Origin: Chersky-840 sp963764205
Lineage (GTDB): Bacteria; Actinomycetota; Acidimicrobiia; Acidimicrobiales; UBA8190
NCBI GenBank assembly: GCA_963764205.1
Contig: CAVXRN010000003.1
Coordinates: forward strand, 186,001-250,000
Direction of reading: 5' to 3'
Length of the DNA: 64,000 bases
The stretch's first letter is position 1, and each line of letters begins with the position of its first letter. This document shows, piece by piece, positions 35,104-43,635 of this stretch. The translations under genes and the position numbers were made by a program. The notes under the pieces were generated by a model, which was not told where the DNA came from, did no database searches, and saw only the letters and a list, made by a program, of their open reading frames with translations.

Positions 35104-35858
35104 ATCCCACTGAGGCTCGTCCTCGTGAAGAGCTCAGGGAGATGCTCGCCCGGTTCGCTCAAAGCCGGGACGAGCAGCTCCGTTCGGTCCTTGTCGAGGC
35201 GCACATCGGTCTTGCCCACCATCTGGCCCGACGATTTGCGTACCGAGGCGAGCCCTATGACGACCTCGTCCAAGTCGGCTCGCTGGCGCTGATCAAGGCT
35301 GTCGACCGTTTCGAGCCTGATCGCGGCGTGGAGTTCGCGACATTCGCCAGTCGGACCATTCTCGGGGAGCTCAAGCGTCACTTCCGGGACAAGGGATGGG
35401 CCGTGCGTGCCCCTCGCCGCTTGCAGGAGCTCCATCTGCAGCTGAATCACTCTGTGGCTTCACTCTCACAGGTCTTGGGGCGGTCCCCAACCATTGCTGA
35501 GCTTGCCGCCGACACGGGTGCTACCGAGGAACAAGTCTTGGAGGCCCTCGAGGCCGGGCAGTCATACCGCGCAACGTCACTCGACAGTGCGGACACCGAC
35601 GACACCAGCCTGGGATCACGGATCGGCGCCGAAGCCCCAGAAATGGACACGGTCGAATGGCGAGCAACCATTCAGCCTCACGTCCAGTCATTGCCCGAGC
35701 GCGGGCAATTCATCCTACGCCTGCGTTTTGTGGCGGGGTTGACGCAATCTGAGATCGCCCGACGTACGGGCTTGAGTCAGATGCACGTGTCTCGTCTTTT
35801 GGCGCACAGCCTGACGTCTCTGCGCCAGAGTTGCGCTGACGTGGAGGACGTCACCTGA
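35100..35858 (+). CDS. sigB: RNA polymerase sigma factor of the SigB/SigF/SigI general-stress type
   Basis: 252 residues from the GTG at 35100, overlapping rsbW by four bases. Region 2: LVEAHIGLAHHLARRFAYRG, DDLVQVGSLALIKAVDRFEP and the -10-recognising FATFASRTILGELKRHFRD. Region 3: LSQVLGRSPTIAELAADTG. Region 4 helix-turn-helix: LTQSEIARRTGLSQMHVSRL. Length and motifs match the SigB/SigF subgroup of sigma-70, normally held by an anti-sigma factor until stress. Promoter-like sequences of the SigF consensus near several island genes are candidate targets. Confidence 0.95.
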   Translation: MNPTEARPREELREMLARFAQSRDEQLRSVLVEAHIGLAHHLARRFAYRGEPYDDLVQVGSLALIKAVDRFEPDRGVEFATFASRTILGELKRHFRDKGWAVRAPRRLQELHLQLNHSVASLSQVLGRSPTIAELAADTGATEEQVLEALEAGQSYRATSLDSADTDDTSLGSRIGAEAPEMDTVEWRATIQPHVQSLPERGQFILRLRFVAGLTQSEIARRTGLSQMHVSRLLAHSLTSLRQSCADVEDVT

Positions 35859-35943
35859 TCACGTGCGACGGACGGGACGGTGATCACCGAGTCACCACTC
35901 CACAACGACGTTCGGGCAGCTGAGCACGGACGCCCCTGCGCTG

Positions 35944-35969
35944 GTTTGAACAGGCCGGCTTCTGGGTAC
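35944..35969 (+). promoter_or_regulatory. Probable SigB/SigF-type promoter upstream of the DUF6458-like gene
   Basis: GGTTT (35943-35947), a 16-base spacer and GGGTAC (35964-35969). This is the best consensus match in the window, 80 bases before the start of the small membrane protein gene. Confidence 0.65.
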
Positions 35970-36049
35970 GACTTAATCGGAACCCGAATGGGGACCACAA
36001 CACCAGCTTGTCGCCTCCGAATCGTGGGGGGCGTAGACAGGAGGCCGAC

Positions 36050-36304
36050 ATGGTCGGTGGAGCAGTCATCAGCGTTCTGGTATTCGCCGTCGGAGCCATT
36101 TTGGACTTTGCGGTGACCGTCAGTACAAGTCAGCACGGGTTCAACATCAAGACCGTTGGAGTGATCCTCATGATCGTCGGCGCCGTGGGATTCGTCGCAT
36201 CGCTGGCATCTGGATTCTTCATCGAGGGGGGGCCGAGACGTCACCGCACCGTTGTGGATGATGGCCAAGGCCATGTAGCTCGGCGCGAGGACACTTACAC
36301 GTAG
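36050..36304 (+). CDS. DUF6458-like small membrane protein
   Basis: 84 residues from the ATG at 36050 with AGGAGG five bases upstream. Two membrane helices (AVISVLVFAVGAILDFAV and VGVILMIVGAVGFVASLASG) flank the family-like loop with NIKTVGVILM, and a basic tail follows. The pattern GAIL-FAV, then I-TVGVILM-VGAVG, is that of DUF6458 proteins. Function unknown. It lies behind a strong SigB-like promoter and before a strong hairpin, so it is probably a monocistronic stress gene and marks the end of the island. Confidence 0.82.
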   Translation: MVGGAVISVLVFAVGAILDFAVTVSTSQHGFNIKTVGVILMIVGAVGFVASLASGFFIEGGPRRHRTVVDDGQGHVARREDTYT

Positions 36305-36329
36305 TGACACTCGCTGGTTGCCCACGAGG

Positions 36330-36372
36330 GCACCTCATCGGCCCCGAGTACCGATCTCAGCCGATGAGGTGC
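36330..36372 (+). terminator. Perfect 13-bp hairpin after the DUF6458-like gene
   Basis: GCACCTCATCGGC (36330-36342) pairs perfectly with GCCGATGAGGTGC (36360-36372) across a 17-base loop. It starts 25 bases after the stop. No T-run follows. Confidence 0.7.
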
Positions 36373-36409
36373 GCCCTCAGGGCCCGGGTACCCGCGCTAG
36401 ACAGAGACC

Positions 36410-36988
36410 GTGCGGATCCGACGCGCGGTGCCCGAGGACGCCCGGTCCATCGCCACGGTCTACGTGCGGTCGTGGAAGGGCGCCTACCCGGGCCTCATCC
36501 CGCAGGCCTTCCTCGACGCGCTGAGCGTGGACGACCGCGTCGGCATGTGGGAGGAGACGCTCGACGCGTGCGACTGGCCCAGCACCGGTGTGATCGTCCT
36601 CCTGGGCCCGGCCCGAGCCGACGGTGCCGAAGAGGGCCCGATCACCGGTGTCGTCTCGTTCTGCCCCACGCGCGACGAGGACGCCGACGCGGCGACGGTG
36701 GGGGAGGTCGTGATGTTCTACCTCGACCCCACCGTCTTCGGCTCGGGCGGGGCGGAGCTGCTCATGAGTGCGGTCGAGGTGGCGCTGCGCGGCGCGCACT
36801 TCACCTCGGCGTCGCTGTGGGTCCTCGGCACCAACGCTCGGGCCCGCCGCTTCTACGAGCGCCGGGGATGGCGGCCCGACGGCGCCACCAAGCTGCACGA
36901 CTGGGGTTCCTTCGTCGCTACCGACGTGCGCTATGTCCTGCACCTGGCCCCGCCCGCCGACGCCGGCGTCGGCGTCGGCCCAGGGTGA
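36410..36988 (+). CDS. GNAT-family N-acetyltransferase
   Basis: 192 residues from the GTG at 36410. N-terminal IRRAVPEDARSIATVYVRSW is the usual first strand and helix. The acetyl-CoA region is around YLDPTVFGSGGAELLMSAV, and the C-terminal motif B is LWVLGTNARARRFYERRGWR, typical of RimI-like and antibiotic-type GNATs. Substrate unknown. It converges with the EAL gene with 15 bases between the stops. Confidence 0.92.
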   Translation: MRIRRAVPEDARSIATVYVRSWKGAYPGLIPQAFLDALSVDDRVGMWEETLDACDWPSTGVIVLLGPARADGAEEGPITGVVSFCPTRDEDADAATVGEVVMFYLDPTVFGSGGAELLMSAVEVALRGAHFTSASLWVLGTNARARRFYERRGWRPDGATKLHDWGSFVATDVRYVLHLAPPADAGVGVGPG

Positions 36989-37003
36989 CGCTCCGGGGAC
37001 GGC

Positions 37004-38056
37004 TCAGGAAGGCTTGCCCTTGCGGAACGACGCCAAGAGGCGCCCCCGCTTGGACACGAGCGAGACGTCGTTCGCCTCGAGGTGCATGTCCTCGTTGAGG
37101 ACGAACTCGCGCTCGGGCTCGACCGCCGCGTTCTCGCCCGCCTCGTCCAGGGCGCCGATGACCTCGGCCGCCACCGTGAACTCGCTCTCGGCCGGCGGCT
37201 CCGACTCCTCGTCGGTGGACTCCGGCGCGCTGTCGCTGCGACGCGGCGCGGCGTTGTGGAATTCCTCGTCGCCGAGGTCACCGAGGGGGAAGACCGGAAG
37301 CGGGTCCATCGTCGTGAGCATCAGCGCGTCCTCGACGGCGAGCGGCTTGGCGAAGAAGTAGCCCTGCCCGACATCCGCGCCGAGCTCGCGCAGGATCTTC
37401 ACCTGCTGCGCCGTCTCCACGCTCTCGGCCACGGTGCAGATGCCGAGGGAATGGCTCACGTGCACGATCGTCTCGACCATGGCGCGGCTCACGCCGCCTT
37501 CGTCGGCGAGGCCCTGGATGAGCGAGCCGTCGATCTTCATGGTGTTGATGGAGAACTGCTGGAGGTTGTCGATCGTCGACCAGTCGGACCCGATGTCGTC
37601 GACCGTCAGCTGGATGCCCAGGCGCGACATGGCGTGCAGGTCCGCCGCGGCGCCTTCGTCGGTGACACTGGTCTCGGTGATCTCGACGGTGAGGCGATCG
37701 GGGTTGATCCCGGACTCCTCGATGGCCGCCGCCGCCGCCGCCGCGGCCTCACGCTGGCGCAGCTGGAAGACCGAGCAGTTGACCGCCAGCTGGAGATCGG
37801 CCTGCCAACTGGCAGCCGCGGCGCAGGCCTCGGACAACACCCAGGCATTGAGCTCCACCATGTGGCCGTTGGACTCGGCCCACGGGATCAGCACGCTGGG
37901 GGGGATGGGTCCCAGGTCGGGATCGTTCCAACGCAGGAATGCCTCGAAGCCCAGCAACCGACCGGTGGCGAGGTCGACGGCGGGCTGAAACACCAGCTCA
38001 GGCTCTCCATCCAGGCCAAGCTCGGGTCGGGCTCTCATGATGCCCGCGGGGTCCAC
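37004..38056 (-). CDS. EAL-domain protein (cyclic di-GMP phosphodiesterase-like)
   Basis: 350 residues. The EAL domain fills about residues 18-255, with no GGDEF or sensor domain. The signature Glu is in GFEAFLRW (Glu38, EAF instead of EAL). Other metal/catalytic positions appear kept: Asn in LAVNCS, Glu in EITETSVTDE, Asp pair in VDDIGSDWST, Lys in TMKIDGSLI and Glu in VAESVET. Activity is therefore possible. A charged tail of about 90 residues, rich in Glu, follows. Start either the GTG at 38056 or the ATG at 38038; neither has a clear ribosome site. Confidence 0.9.
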   Translation of the reverse strand: MDPAGIMRARPELGLDGEPELVFQPAVDLATGRLLGFEAFLRWNDPDLGPIPPSVLIPWAESNGHMVELNAWVLSEACAAAASWQADLQLAVNCSVFQLRQREAAAAAAAAIEESGINPDRLTVEITETSVTDEGAAADLHAMSRLGIQLTVDDIGSDWSTIDNLQQFSINTMKIDGSLIQGLADEGGVSRAMVETIVHVSHSLGICTVAESVETAQQVKILRELGADVGQGYFFAKPLAVEDALMLTTMDPLPVFPLGDLGDEEFHNAAPRRSDSAPESTDEESEPPAESEFTVAAEVIGALDEAGENAAVEPEREFVLNEDMHLEANDVSLVSKRGRLLASFRKGKPS

Positions 38057-38133
38057 GCGTTCACATCATTGACATCGGCGAGCCGCCCTGGCTCCTTGAG
38101 CGCGGCCGGGCCCGACCCCAGCTCACGACAGCC

Positions 38134-39771
38134 CTACTGGAGCAGGAGCGTCGCCTGGTGGGCGAAGTTCACCAACGGGGCCGGCCACACACCGAAGACC
38201 ACCGTGACCCCCAGGCACACCGCGATGGCGACGATCGTCGTCACGCTCACGGCGCCGCCGGCGCCTCCTCGGAGGTCTCGACCAGCGTCAGGGTGCCCAC
38301 GGGCGACTCGGCCGGGTCCTGCGCCTCGGCATCGGCATCCGCGTCGGGGCCCGGCGCCGAGCCGGCCGCGGCGACCGGGGCGCCGCCCGGGGCGCCGCCG
38401 GCAGCGGTCTCGGGCACCCTCGACGGGGTGTACATGAGCAGGATGACCCGCAGGTAGAAGAAGGCCGCGATGGCGGCGGAGACCATGGCGATGACCGCCA
38501 GAGCCGTGGACCGTCCCCCCACCGAGGCCTCGATCACCTCGAGCTTGGCCAGGAACCCGGTGGTGAACGGGATGCCCGCCTGGGCCATCAGGAGCACCGC
38601 CAGCGAGCCCGCCAGCCACGGTCGCCGGGACCCGAGCCCGCGGTAATTGTCGAGGTCGTGGCGGGTGTCACCCGGGCCGCCGATCACGGTGACGACGGCG
38701 AAGGTGCCGATGACCATGAACGTGTACGTGAAGAGGTAGTAGAGCGACGCCGAGACCCCCCGGGCGGTGGCCACCTGGAGCCCGAGGAGCACGAAGCCGG
38801 CGTGGTTGATCGAGGAGTAGGCCAGCATGCGCTTGATGTCGCGCTGGGCCAGGGCCACCACCGCCCCCAGCAACAACGTGAGCGCCGCGATCACCCACAC
38901 CGCCGGCTGCCAGTCGGTGCGCAGGTTCCCGAACGACGACACGAACACCCGCAGCAGGGCTGCGAACCCACCCGCCTTGGCCACCGCCGCCATGAACCCC
39001 GTCGCCGGGCTGGGAGACCCCTGGTACACGTCGGGCGTCCACAGATGGAAGGGAACGGCCGCCACCTTGAAGCCGAACCCGACCAGGAGCAGCGCCATCC
39101 CGGCCAACAACAACCCGTTGTGCAGCAACACGTTGCGGGCCAGGTAGTCGGCGATCTGGGGGAGGTTGGTCGACCCGGTGGCGCCGTAGACGAGGGCGAT
39201 CCCGTACAGGAACACGGCCGAGGAGAACGCACCGAGGATGAAGTACTTGAGCGCCGCCTCACCCGACTCGGCCCGGCGGGCGTTCATCGCGGCGAGGACG
39301 TACAAGGCGATGGAGAGGACCTCGAGCCCCAGGAAGACCACGATGAGGTCGTTGGCCGACGCCATGATCATCGCCCCCGCGGCGGACAGGAGCATGAGCG
39401 CCTGGAACTCGGGGCCCGTCGCCTCCTCGCGCCGCATCCACCCGTCGGCCACCAGGGCCGACAACGAGCGCGGCGCACGACACGAGCACCGCCACCAGGG
39501 CGCTGAAGCCGTCCTCCACCACGGCCGAGTCGATCGTGACACGCGCCCCGTGGTCGGCGACGTCGAACCACTGCACGAGCGACAACGACAGAGCGGCCAG
39601 GCTCGTCATGACGGCCATGACCGTGGCGGTCGTGGCGTCCATGCGCCGGCGCAACAGCGACGACACCACGAGCAGCGCCACGGCCCCGCCCAGCATCACC
39701 AGGACGGGCAGGATCGCCAGGTAGTGGATCTTGGGAGCGGTGAGGGCGACGAGCGCCATCGGATGGATCAC
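38134..39771 (-). CDS. nuoN: NADH-quinone oxidoreductase subunit N (two apparent frameshifts)
   Basis: Antiporter-like membrane subunit of complex I. Pieces in order: an N-terminal helix region (KIHYLAILPVLVMLGGAVAL); then from LSALVADGWMRREEATGPE through the conserved VGFGFKVAAVPFHLWTPDVY, with its key Lys, and RMLAYSSINHAGF; then a C-terminal VFGVWPAPLVNFAHQ in another frame. Breaks fall near 39475 and 38250; two bases restore about 545 residues, with a proline/alanine-rich cytoplasmic loop before the last helices. The GTG at 39771 overlaps the nuoM stop and has GGAGG five bases upstream. Last gene of the nuo operon. Confidence 0.9.
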
Positions 39772-41354
39772 CGCACCCTCCTCGACGTCGCCGTGCCGGA
39801 AGGACCGGCGGGGGTGGCGCCCCCCGTCGCGATGGTCGGTTGGCGGGTGCCCGTGCTCGTGTCGACGTGCTGGACCAGGCTCGTCACCGAGGGCGTGATC
39901 CGGTCGAGCACGGGCTTGGGGTAGATGCCCAGGAACAGGATCACGGCGATCAGCGGCGCCACCACCGCCACCTCGCGCCACGACAGGTCCTTCACCGCGG
40001 CGTCGGCCTCGTCGGGCTCGTGGTGGAAGGCCTGCTGGTAGGCCCACAGCAGATACAGCGCGGCCAATACGACCCCACCGGTGGCGACCACGGCCCACCA
40101 GCGGTGGGTGAGGAACGTGCCGGCCAGGATGAGGAACTCGCCCACGAAGCCGTTGAGCCCGGGCAACCCGATCGTCGCCAGCATGGCCACGGTGAAGACC
40201 CCGGCCATCACCGGCGCGACCCGCTGCAACCCACGGAGCTCGTTCACCTGCCACGTCCGGCGCCGCTCGTAGATCCACCCGATGACGATGAACAGCACGG
40301 CGATGATGAGCCCGTGGTTCACCATCTGCAGCACCCCTCCGGTGACCCCCTGCGTGGTCAGCGCGAAGGTCCCGAGGACGATGAACCCGAGATGGCTGAG
40401 CGACGAGTAGGCCACGAGGCGCTTCATGTCTCGCGTGACGCACGCCACGATGGCCCCGTACAGGATCCCGATGACGCCCAGCGTCAGCAGGAGCGGGGCG
40501 AGGTCGACCACGGCCCGCGGGAACAGGTTGAGGTCGAACCGGATGATGCCGTAGGTCCCCATCTTGGCCATGACCGCGGCCAGGATGACCGCCCCCCCGG
40601 TGGGCGACTCGGCGTAGGCGTCGGGCGACCAGGTGTGGAAGGGGAAGATCGGCGCCTTCACGGCGAACGCCGCGGTGAAGGCCAGGAACAGGAGCACCTG
40701 CGACGCCAGGTCGAGGTGGGTGGTCGTGAGCGCCACCAGGTCGAACGTGAGGTGGCCGGTCTGACGCTGGTGGATGAAGGCGACCGCCACGATCCCCACC
40801 AACAAGAAGGCCGAACCGAGGAACGTGTAGACGAAGAACTTCGTGGCGGCATAGGCGCGCCGGGAGAAGCCCCAGCCGGTGATCACGAAGTAGACGGGCA
40901 CGAGCGTCAACTCGAAGAACAAGAAGAACATGATGAGGTCGAGCGAGACGAAGCTCCCCAGGCACCCCGCCTCGAGCAGCAGCATCCAGGCCACGAAGGA
41001 CCGGGGCCGAGCCGGCGCCTTGCCCGCCACGAGCGCCAACGGGAACAGCAACGCCGCCATGAGCACCAGGAACACCGAGATGCCGTCGACGCCCACGTGC
41101 CACGAGATGCCCAGCGACTGGGCCCAGACGTGCTGGCTCACCAACCGGTACCCGCCGTTGCCGGCGTGGTACCGCACCACGATCGTGATCGCCAGCGCCA
41201 GCGTGGCGAGCGACGCGGCCATGCCGAGGGCGTACACGGCGGTGCGCTGCGCCCGCTCGCCCACCGACGCGGGGACCAGCGCCACCGCCAGCGCTGCGCC
41301 CGCAGGCAGCAGCACCAACACGGTGAGGAAGGGGAAGGCGGTGTCGTGGGTCAC
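39768..41354 (-). CDS. nuoM: NADH-quinone oxidoreductase subunit M
   Basis: Proton-pumping antiporter-like subunit, 528 residues with about 14 membrane helices. Key stretches: GVDGISVFLVLMAALLFP, FFELTLVPVYFVITGWG (with the conserved Glu), AFAVKAPIFPFHTWSPDAY (with the conserved Lys), RDMKRLVAYSSLSHLGF. GTG start at 41354 overlapping the nuoL stop as GTGA. Intact, unlike nuoN. The last 30 residues are a Thr/Pro/Gly-rich tail. Confidence 0.96.
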   Translation of the reverse strand: MTHDTAFPFLTVLVLLPAGAALAVALVPASVGERAQRTAVYALGMAASLATLALAITIVVRYHAGNGGYRLVSQHVWAQSLGISWHVGVDGISVFLVLMAALLFPLALVAGKAPARPRSFVAWMLLLEAGCLGSFVSLDLIMFFLFFELTLVPVYFVITGWGFSRRAYAATKFFVYTFLGSAFLLVGIVAVAFIHQRQTGHLTFDLVALTTTHLDLASQVLLFLAFTAAFAVKAPIFPFHTWSPDAYAESPTGGAVILAAVMAKMGTYGIIRFDLNLFPRAVVDLAPLLLTLGVIGILYGAIVACVTRDMKRLVAYSSLSHLGFIVLGTFALTTQGVTGGVLQMVNHGLIIAVLFIVIGWIYERRRTWQVNELRGLQRVAPVMAGVFTVAMLATIGLPGLNGFVGEFLILAGTFLTHRWWAVVATGGVVLAALYLLWAYQQAFHHEPDEADAAVKDLSWREVAVVAPLIAVILFLGIYPKPVLDRITPSVTSLVQHVDTSTGTRQPTIATGGATPAGPSGTATSRRVR

Positions 41355-43255
41355 GACACGGTCCTCGAGATCATCCACGCCAAGAGCACCACCGTGCCCA
41401 GGACGATGCCCAGCGCGTACTGCCGCACGTATCCGGTCTGGACCCGGCGCAGGCCTCCCCCCGCGGCGCGCGTGAGCCGACCCACGCCGTTGACGGCCCC
41501 GTCGATCACCTTGGTCTCGATGACCGTGGCGCAGAACGTGGCGAACGCCCGCCCCGGTCGGGCGATCACAGCGTCGTAGATGTCATCGAGGTAGTAGGCC
41601 CGCTGCAACACCATCGGCTCGAGCACGGGCCTCTCGATACGGTTCCTCCACAACGAGAAGGCCACACCGAGGCCGAGGAACGCCACCACGGCGTCGACGA
41701 TGCCGAGTGTCCACAACGTCCGCGCCGACTGGTTCGCCTCGTACTGGGCCGAGCCGAACACCGGCGCCAGCCAGTTGAGGGGGTCCCAGCTGTTGTGCCA
41801 CGGCAGGTCCAGCACCCCGCCGAAGGCGGCCAGCACCGCCAGCACCACCAACGGGAGTGCCATCACCCAGGGCCCCTCGTGCGGCGCGGCACCCCCCCCG
41901 TGGTCCGAGGCCGGAGCACCGGGCCCCTGGCGCCAGCGGTCGTCGCCGTAGAACGCCAACGCCACCAGCCTCGTCATGTAGTACGCGGTGAACGCGGCGG
42001 TGACGAGGCCGATGCCCCACAGCACCGGGTAGCGGGAGAACGCGTTGGAGAGGACATCGCCCTTGGCGAAGAAGCCCGACAGCGGCGGGATCCCGGCGAT
42101 CGCCAGGGTGCCGATGCCGAACGTGAAGAACGTCAACTTCATGTACCGGCGCAGGTTGCCCATCCGCTTGAGGTCCTGCTCGTCGTGCAGGCCGTGGATC
42201 ACCGACCCCGCGCCCAGGAACAACAGCGCCTTGAAGAACGCATGGACCACCATGAGGAAGATCGCCGCCTCGTACGCGCCGGTCCCCACGGCCAGGAACA
42301 TGTACCCGAGCTGCGAGACCGTGGAGTACGCCAGGACCTTCTTGATGTCCTGCTGGGCGCAGCCGATGGTGGCCGCCACGAAGGCCGTCACGGCACCGAC
42401 CGTCGCCACCACCAGCTGGGCGTCGTGCGACTGGGCCAGGATCGGCGCGATCCGGCACATGAGATAGACCCCGGCCGTGACCATCGTCGCGGCGTGGATG
42501 AGGGCCGACACCGGGGTCGGGCCCTCCATGGCGTCGGCCAGCCAGGGGAACAGCGGGAGCTGCGCCGACTTCCCGGCCGCGGCCACGAACAGCAAGAGAC
42601 AGATCGCCGTCCCCGTCCCACCGCCGATCAGCGACAGGTGGGAGAAGATCTGCGTGTAGTCCAGGGTGTGGGTCTTCGAGAACACGAGGAAGATGGCGAG
42701 GAGAAAGCCCACGTCGGCGAGCCGGTTGTAGATGAACGCCTTCTTGCCCGCGCTCGCCGCGCTGTCGCGCCCGAACCAGAACGACACCAGCCAGTACGAG
42801 CACACCCCGACGCCCTCCCAACCCACGAACGTGAACAGCAGGTTGTCGGCCAGGACGAGGATCAACATCGACGCCACGAAGAGGTTCAGGTAGAGGAAGA
42901 ACTTGGGGTAGTCGCGATCGCCCTTCATGTAGCCGATGGAGTACAGGTGGATGAGCGAGCTCACCCCGGTCACGAACAGCGCCATCGTCATCGACAGCGG
43001 GTCGATCAACAGCGCCGCCTTGACCTGGAGCACACCCACGGGGATCCACGTGAACAACGTCTGGATGAACGACCGGTCCGGCGCGGCCCGGGCCAGGAGC
43101 CCGGCGTAGACCACGCACGCCACCACGAACGAGCCCAGGACCGTGGCCGTGCCCAGCCACCCCGCCCAGGGGTCGCCCAGCCGCCGTCCGAAGGCGGCGA
43201 GCACGACGAAGCCGGCCAGCGGCAACAGCGGCATCAGATAGGCGGCGTGGAGCAT
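41351..43255 (-). CDS. nuoL: NADH-quinone oxidoreductase subunit L
   Basis: Distal proton-pumping subunit of complex I, 634 residues. It has DPLSMTMALFVTGVSSLIHL, VGWEGVGVCSYWLVSFWF, GKSAQLPLFPWLADAMEGPT (channel Lys and acidic residues) and DIKKVLAYSTVSQLGYMF. The long lateral helix region at the C-terminus is present. ATG at 43255; 74 bases separate it from nuoK, the largest gap inside the operon apart from none elsewhere, and this gap carries short GTCAGGGG repeats. Confidence 0.96.
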   Translation of the reverse strand: MLHAAYLMPLLPLAGFVVLAAFGRRLGDPWAGWLGTATVLGSFVVACVVYAGLLARAAPDRSFIQTLFTWIPVGVLQVKAALLIDPLSMTMALFVTGVSSLIHLYSIGYMKGDRDYPKFFLYLNLFVASMLILVLADNLLFTFVGWEGVGVCSYWLVSFWFGRDSAASAGKKAFIYNRLADVGFLLAIFLVFSKTHTLDYTQIFSHLSLIGGGTGTAICLLLFVAAAGKSAQLPLFPWLADAMEGPTPVSALIHAATMVTAGVYLMCRIAPILAQSHDAQLVVATVGAVTAFVAATIGCAQQDIKKVLAYSTVSQLGYMFLAVGTGAYEAAIFLMVVHAFFKALLFLGAGSVIHGLHDEQDLKRMGNLRRYMKLTFFTFGIGTLAIAGIPPLSGFFAKGDVLSNAFSRYPVLWGIGLVTAAFTAYYMTRLVALAFYGDDRWRQGPGAPASDHGGGAAPHEGPWVMALPLVVLAVLAAFGGVLDLPWHNSWDPLNWLAPVFGSAQYEANQSARTLWTLGIVDAVVAFLGLGVAFSLWRNRIERPVLEPMVLQRAYYLDDIYDAVIARPGRAFATFCATVIETKVIDGAVNGVGRLTRAAGGGLRRVQTGYVRQYALGIVLGTVVLLAWMISRTVS

Positions 43256-43280
43256 GTGGTTTTGGCGTCCGGTCTTTCGG

Positions 43281-43311
43281 CGTCAGGGGGTCAGGGGGTC
43301 AGGGGTCAGGG
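43281..43311. repeat. Short GTCAGGGG tandem repeats between nuoK and nuoL
   Basis: Four copies of TCAGGG spaced by zero to two extra G (minus strand CCCTGA). They lie in the only sizeable gap of the nuo operon, just before the nuoL start on the minus strand. Function unknown. Confidence 0.7.
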
Positions 43312-43329
43312 AATCGGTAGGCGGGTGGT

Positions 43330-43635
43330 CTAGCCCCGCATGATGTGGAAGTCGTCGGCGGTCGAGGTCCGGCGGCGGCGGAACAGCGCCACCACGATGC
43401 CGAGGCCCACCACCACCTCGGAGGCGGCGACCACCAGCGTGAAGAACACGAGCGCCTGGCCACCGATGTCGTTGAGCATGCGGGAGAACGTCACGAACGT
43501 GAGGTTGACCGCGTTGAGCATGAGCTCGATGCACATGAACATCACGAGCACGTTGCGCCGGACGAGCAGTCCAAAGGCACCGATCGAGAACACCACGGCC
43601 GCGAGCCCCAGATACCACGCACCGCTGAGGCTCAC
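43330..43635 (-). CDS. nuoK: NADH-quinone oxidoreductase subunit K
   Basis: 101 residues, three membrane helices. The middle helices carry the two conserved membrane Glu residues, in MFMCIELMLNAVNLTFV and VAASEVVVGLGIVVAL. GTG start at 43635 overlapping the nuoJ stop (GTGA). Normal length and position. Confidence 0.96.
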   Translation of the reverse strand: MSLSGAWYLGLAAVVFSIGAFGLLVRRNVLVMFMCIELMLNAVNLTFVTFSRMLNDIGGQALVFFTLVVAASEVVVGLGIVVALFRRRRTSTADDFHIMRG

